Origin: Pseudomonadota bacterium
GTDB lineage: Bacteria; Pseudomonadota; Gammaproteobacteria; Acidiferrobacterales; Acidiferrobacteraceae
Reading direction: 5' to 3'
NCBI GenBank assembly: GCA_021777335.1
Contig: JAJYDT010000003.1
Span: 1-64,000, forward strand
DNA length: 64,000 nt
The translations under genes were made by a program, and so were the position numbers. Shown here piece after piece: positions 60,836 through 64,000 of the stretch (its first letter is position 1; each line of letters begins with the position of its first letter). Under the pieces are notes generated by a model. That model did not search any database and was not told the origin of the DNA. It worked only from the letters and a program-made list of their open reading frames with translations.

Positions 60836-61735
60836 ATGCCAAGGGGTGAAGACAGCCATGGCCGGGAGGTCACCGATCACCCAGCCGGGCGGATCGGGAG
60901 TGACTACGGGCTTTCGATCACCGACGGTGAGTTCCGCCTTCTGCGCGACCTGATCAGGAAGCATACCGGCATTGCATTGTCCGATCACAAACGCGCCCTC
61001 ACCTGTTCGCGGCTCGCGAAACGTCTGCGCCATTACCACCTCGAGTGTTATCAGGACTATTACGATCTGCTTACCCGGAGTGCCGCTGGAAAAGAGGAGC
61101 TGGTCGCGATGGTCAACGCCATCACCACCAACAAGACGCAGTTCTTCCGGGAGCCGCATCACTTCAAATTCCTGTTCGAACGCGTGCTGCAGCCGCTGCA
61201 GACTGAGAGGCGGTGGCCGCTGCTTATCTGGAGCGCGGGGACCGCATCAGGAGAGGAGGCCTATTCGATGGCAATGACCGTACGGGAGGCCACTTCCGAG
61301 GAACGGGACCCCGGTGTCCGGATCCTGGCCACCGACATCAGTACCGATGTCTTGCGGCGCGCCGAAGCCGGCGTGTACGCCAAGGAACTGGCGCGTCATG
61401 TACCGGAGGCGCTTCTGCACCGCTATTTTCTGAACGGACGGGGGGCGCATCACGGGTTCGTATGCGCAAAGCCCGCGCTGCGATCCCTGATCCGGTTCCA
61501 GCAGTTGAACCTGATGGACGACCCCTGGCCCATGCGCGGCCCGTTCGACGTCATCTTCTGCCGCAACGTGCTTATCTATTTTGACAAACCCACCCAGCAG
61601 CAGCTGGTATCGCGTTTCGGCGCTTTGCTCAGACCGGGTGGATTTCTGATGCTCGGGCACTCCGAGGCATTGCATGGTTTTGACTGCGGTTTCCAGCCGG
61701 TAGGGCACAGTATCTACGTCTCGCAGGGGCACTAG
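60836..61735 (+). CDS. cheR: Chemoreceptor methyltransferase CheR
   Basis: CheR methylates receptor glutamates with SAM. The product has the N-terminal helical CheR domain (LSITDGEFRLLRDLIRKHTG; NAITTNKTQFFREPHHF) and the Rossmann methyltransferase domain (IWSAGTASGEEAYSMAMTVR, ILATDIST, FDVIFCRNVLIYF). The start is taken as ATG 60836 (299 aa); a TTG at 60824 overlapping the receptor stop would add four residues. The methyltransferase domain carries the beta-subdomain expected to bind the receptor pentapeptide. Confidence 0.93.
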   Translation: MPRGEDSHGREVTDHPAGRIGSDYGLSITDGEFRLLRDLIRKHTGIALSDHKRALTCSRLAKRLRHYHLECYQDYYDLLTRSAAGKEELVAMVNAITTNKTQFFREPHHFKFLFERVLQPLQTERRWPLLIWSAGTASGEEAYSMAMTVREATSEERDPGVRILATDISTDVLRRAEAGVYAKELARHVPEALLHRYFLNGRGAHHGFVCAKPALRSLIRFQQLNLMDDPWPMRGPFDVIFCRNVLIYFDKPTQQQLVSRFGALLRPGGFLMLGHSEALHGFDCGFQPVGHSIYVSQGH

Positions 61736-61737
61736 CG

Positions 61738-62343
61738 ATGCCGCCGCAAAAAACGCATCCGGAGAGGCAGGTACCTGCGGTCACCGAGACAGCCCAGGGG
61801 CTGCCGCGCATCACGATCCAGGTCGGCGGTCTGCGCGCAAGCCGCGAGCCGGTCGTGCTCGACACCGTGCTCGGTTCCTGCATCGCGGTCTGCCTGTACG
61901 ATCCGGTCATCGCCGCAGGCGGCATGAATCATTTCATGCTGCCTGAAGGCACAAGTTCCGAGAATCCCACGAGCGCGCGCTACGGAGTCTACGCGATGGA
62001 GCTTCTGATCAACGAGCTGATGAAAGAGGGTGGAGACCGGCGGCGATTTCAGGCGAAGGTATTCGGCGGCGGACACGTTCTGAGGGTGCAGGAACGTTTG
62101 GACAGCGTGCCACAGCAGAATATCGAGTTCATACGCAGTTTCCTGATAACGGAGCGGATTCCGGTGATCAAGGAGGATGTTGGCGGCTGTTATCCGAGAC
62201 GGGTGGTGTTTTACAGCCATACCGGCCAGGCGTTCCGCAAGCGTCTCGGAATGGTGGAAGCGGAACGCACGGCCGAGCAGGAGCGCGCATACCGGGCCAG
62301 ACTTGGAAAGCAGAAGCTGGACGGCGATGCGACGCTGTTCTGA
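61738..62343 (+). CDS. cheD: Chemoreceptor glutamine deamidase CheD
   Basis: CheD converts specific receptor glutamines to glutamate. The 201-aa protein has the catalytic Cys in DTVLGSCIAVCLYD and His in AGGMNHFMLP, then FGGGHVL. About 20 residues form an N-terminal extension and another 25 a charged C-terminal tail. It sits 2 nt after cheR and 30 nt before cheB. No CheC or CheZ phosphatase is encoded in the operon, so CheY dephosphorylation must rely on something else. Confidence 0.94.
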   Translation: MPPQKTHPERQVPAVTETAQGLPRITIQVGGLRASREPVVLDTVLGSCIAVCLYDPVIAAGGMNHFMLPEGTSSENPTSARYGVYAMELLINELMKEGGDRRRFQAKVFGGGHVLRVQERLDSVPQQNIEFIRSFLITERIPVIKEDVGGCYPRRVVFYSHTGQAFRKRLGMVEAERTAEQERAYRARLGKQKLDGDATLF

Positions 62344-62373
62344 ACCCGTGGTGACCTTCGTGCCGAGGGGACC

Positions 62374-63447
62374 ATGAGCCGATCGCGAGCCATCAAGGTG
62401 CTGGTCATCGACGATTCGGCGCTTATGCGCCAGATGCTTTCGGCCATGCTCGCTGAAGACCCGGGTATCGAGGTGGTAGGGACGGCCGCCAATGCCTTCG
62501 TGGCGCGCGAGCGCATCAAGACCCTGCGCCCGGACGTCCTGACACTGGATGTGGAGATGCCCGGCATGGATGGAATTACGTTTCTCGAACGGCTCATGCG
62601 CCTGTATCCGCTGCCTGTGGTCATGGTGTCATCGCTGACTGAAAAAGGCGCGGGTGTGACCGTGCGAGCCCTTGAGCTCGGCGCTCTGGACTTTGTCACC
62701 AAGCCGCAGGGCGGCGTACGCGAGGGGCTGTCGACCATTGTGCAGGAAATCCGCTCGAAGATTCATGCCGCTGCCGGTGCCCGGGTGCGTGCACGATGCC
62801 CTGCCGCATTGGCCCGCAGTGCACCGCCCGTTTCGGGCCCGAGGCGGATCGCTGGCACGGTAATCGCCATTGGCGCCTCGGTGGGAGGGCCCCAGGCCAT
62901 CACCGAAATTCTGGAGCCTCTTCAGCGGGATACCCCGCCTATCGTCATCGTTCAGCACATGCCACAGAGATTCACCCGCCATTTCGCCGAGCGCCTCGAT
63001 GGGCAATGCGGAATCGATGTTCGGGAGGCGCAGGACGGGGATCTGCTCCATCCCGGACTGGCCTTGATCGCTCCTGGTGGGGCACACATGGCCTTGTCAC
63101 ACCGCCCGGGGGGATATGCGGTGCGCGTTTTTGACGGGGATCCGGTCAACCGGCATCGTCCGTCTGTGGACGTGCTGTTCGAATCGGTGGCGCGTATTGC
63201 CGGCCCGAATGCCCTGGGGGTCATTCTGACGGGCATGGGTGATGACGGTGCGAAGGGTCTGCGGGCGATGCAGCGTGCCGGCGCGCACACGATTGCTCAG
63301 GATGAGGAGAGTTGTGTCGTGTTTGGCATGCCCGAGCATGCCATTCGCCTCAACGGCGCGCGCGAGGTGCTGCCCCTCGAGAAAATTGCCGGTCGCATGG
63401 CGCGCTGGGAACCCGCCCCCGGCCAGCCGGGCCCCGCCATTCCTTGA
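62374..63447 (+). CDS. cheB: Chemoreceptor methylesterase CheB
   Basis: CheB removes receptor methyl groups when phosphorylated by CheA. The 357-aa protein has an N-terminal receiver (VLVIDDSALMRQML, phospho-acceptor D59 in TLDVEMPGMDG, then TKPQGG) and a C-terminal esterase domain with the catalytic Ser in IGASVGGPQAI, His in VQHMPQRFT and Asp in TGMGDDGAKG. It ends the operon. The order cheY-A-W-mcp-R-D-B equals that of the Pseudomonas Che2 (F7-class) cluster. Confidence 0.96.
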   Translation: MSRSRAIKVLVIDDSALMRQMLSAMLAEDPGIEVVGTAANAFVARERIKTLRPDVLTLDVEMPGMDGITFLERLMRLYPLPVVMVSSLTEKGAGVTVRALELGALDFVTKPQGGVREGLSTIVQEIRSKIHAAAGARVRARCPAALARSAPPVSGPRRIAGTVIAIGASVGGPQAITEILEPLQRDTPPIVIVQHMPQRFTRHFAERLDGQCGIDVREAQDGDLLHPGLALIAPGGAHMALSHRPGGYAVRVFDGDPVNRHRPSVDVLFESVARIAGPNALGVILTGMGDDGAKGLRAMQRAGAHTIAQDEESCVVFGMPEHAIRLNGAREVLPLEKIAGRMARWEPAPGQPGPAIP

Positions 63448-63554
63448 TCCAGGGCGAGCGACGCTCGTGCGGGTGCTGTGGCAGAAGCGCTCTGGTCTTG
63501 TAAGCAGGCGGATCAGACCGTTTCTTGTCGTGGGAAAACCTGCCCGACGGAGCG

Positions 63555-64000
63555 CTAGGAGAGGTGCTGATGCAGACGCTTGAACAGGTCGTCGATGCCG
63601 CGCCGCTCCTCCTCCAATTGTGCGACCCGGTCCTCGGTCGCCCGGATGCGCTCGCCGAGGCGGTCCATGTTTCCATGAATCCGCTTCAGATCGGCGAGAC
63701 GGTCGTTGATCGCTGTTTTGTGCTGCTGGATATGCGTAAACAGTGGTGAAATGAGTTCCTGCAGCCAGCGGCTGGACGCGTCATTGTACTCCCTGAAGAG
63801 GCGCCGTGTTTCTCCGACCAGCGTGATAAAAAATCTGTTCACGACGAAATGCCGTTCCGTCATCAGCATTGCGGCGCTGTTGCGAAACGCCTCCGCTTTT
63901 TTCTCCAGTCGCGCGAGCTCGATCAGGAACGGCACGGGCGACAGCGTTGCCGGCTGAAATTTCGGGAGCAGGTATTCTTTGTGCAGCCGGTCATAGATCT
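63555..64000 (-). CDS. C-terminal part of a probable dynamin-type GTPase (partial)
   Basis: The frame runs in from the window end and stops at 63555, giving about 148 residues. The visible part begins YDRLHKEYLLPKFQPATLSP, then FLIELARLEKKAEAFRNSAA, MTERHFVVNRFFITLVGETR and an extended coiled coil to the end. This resembles what I recall of the C-terminal region of large dynamin-family GTPases of beta/gammaproteobacteria; the GTPase domain would lie outside the window. An internal GTG at 63935 would give only 126 residues and is not preferred. It is convergent with the chemosensory operon. Confidence 0.55.
   Translation of the reverse strand, partial: IYDRLHKEYLLPKFQPATLSPVPFLIELARLEKKAEAFRNSAAMLMTERHFVVNRFFITLVGETRRLFREYNDASSRWLQELISPLFTHIQQHKTAINDRLADLKRIHGNMDRLGERIRATEDRVAQLEEERRGIDDLFKRLHQHLS

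Noticed and set aside
26171-63447. Bidirectional replication from the DnaA-box gap judged by gene direction
   Set aside because: Blocks of 11-15 kb on both sides run against the expected direction, so gene orientation gives no support for an origin; only the boxes and base composition do.

Overview
The window is a GC-rich stretch of bacterial chromosome, almost fully coding, with about 58 protein genes and no rRNA or tRNA gene that I can see. The gene content points to a gammaproteobacterium. It has the block pilMNOPQ-aroK-aroB-(dgt)-gltB-gltD-hemE, the pairs argS/SPOR protein and rph/yicC, and the order gmk-rpoZ-spoT-ridA-recG. Codon use, HemJ instead of HemG/HemY, a cytochrome P460-like protein and a metal/drug-type RND pump would fit a free-living, perhaps sulfur-oxidising, deep-branching gammaproteobacterium (Acidiferrobacter-like). 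That placement is inference and not a database result.

Layout. 1-3.9 kb: end of an unidentified protein, a small hypothetical gene, a GalT-family uridylyltransferase, an alpha/beta hydrolase, a SAM methyltransferase and glyoxalase I. 3.9-10.3 kb, minus strand: a P460-like cytochrome, then mrcA (PBP1A) - unknown 211-aa protein - argS - SPOR protein, with 1-nt overlaps at two of the junctions. 10.7-25.8 kb, plus strand: the type IV pilus alignment complex and secretin (pilMNOPQ), shikimate genes aroK and aroB, a dGTPase, both subunits of glutamate synthase and hemE. A 326-bp AT-rich gap follows that carries three DnaA-box matches, and then priA.

28.3-29.0 kb holds only a frameshifted remnant of a PIN-domain (VapC-type) toxin. 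29.0-40.7 kb is a long minus-strand series. Read in the direction of transcription it is: Ser/Thr kinase - PP2C phosphatase - rph - rdgB - hemW - thioredoxin-like protein - hemJ - TolC-like protein - a very small lipoprotein adaptor - RND permease - YdjM-like membrane protein. 40.9-54.6 kb, plus strand, divergent from the kinase: yicC, gmk, rpoZ, spoT, ridA, recG, ubiA, a glutathione transferase, a cation exchanger, aroE, prlC, a DUF4124-glutaredoxin protein and an exonuclease III homologue.

54.8-63.4 kb is a complete chemosensory operon: STAS protein - receptor - cheY - cheA - cheW - receptor - cheR - cheD - cheB. A very good sigma-54 (-24/-12) promoter precedes it. Both receptors lack a real periplasmic sensor domain, and the second ends in a CheR-docking type pentapeptide. 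The window closes with the 3' part of a minus-strand gene that looks like the C-terminal end of a dynamin-type GTPase.

The most interesting items are the DnaA-box cluster between hemE and priA, the sigma-54 promoter and receptor design of the chemosensory operon, the 128-aa mini-adaptor between TolC and RND genes, the kinase/phosphatase pair divergent from yicC, and the chromosomal toxin remnant.
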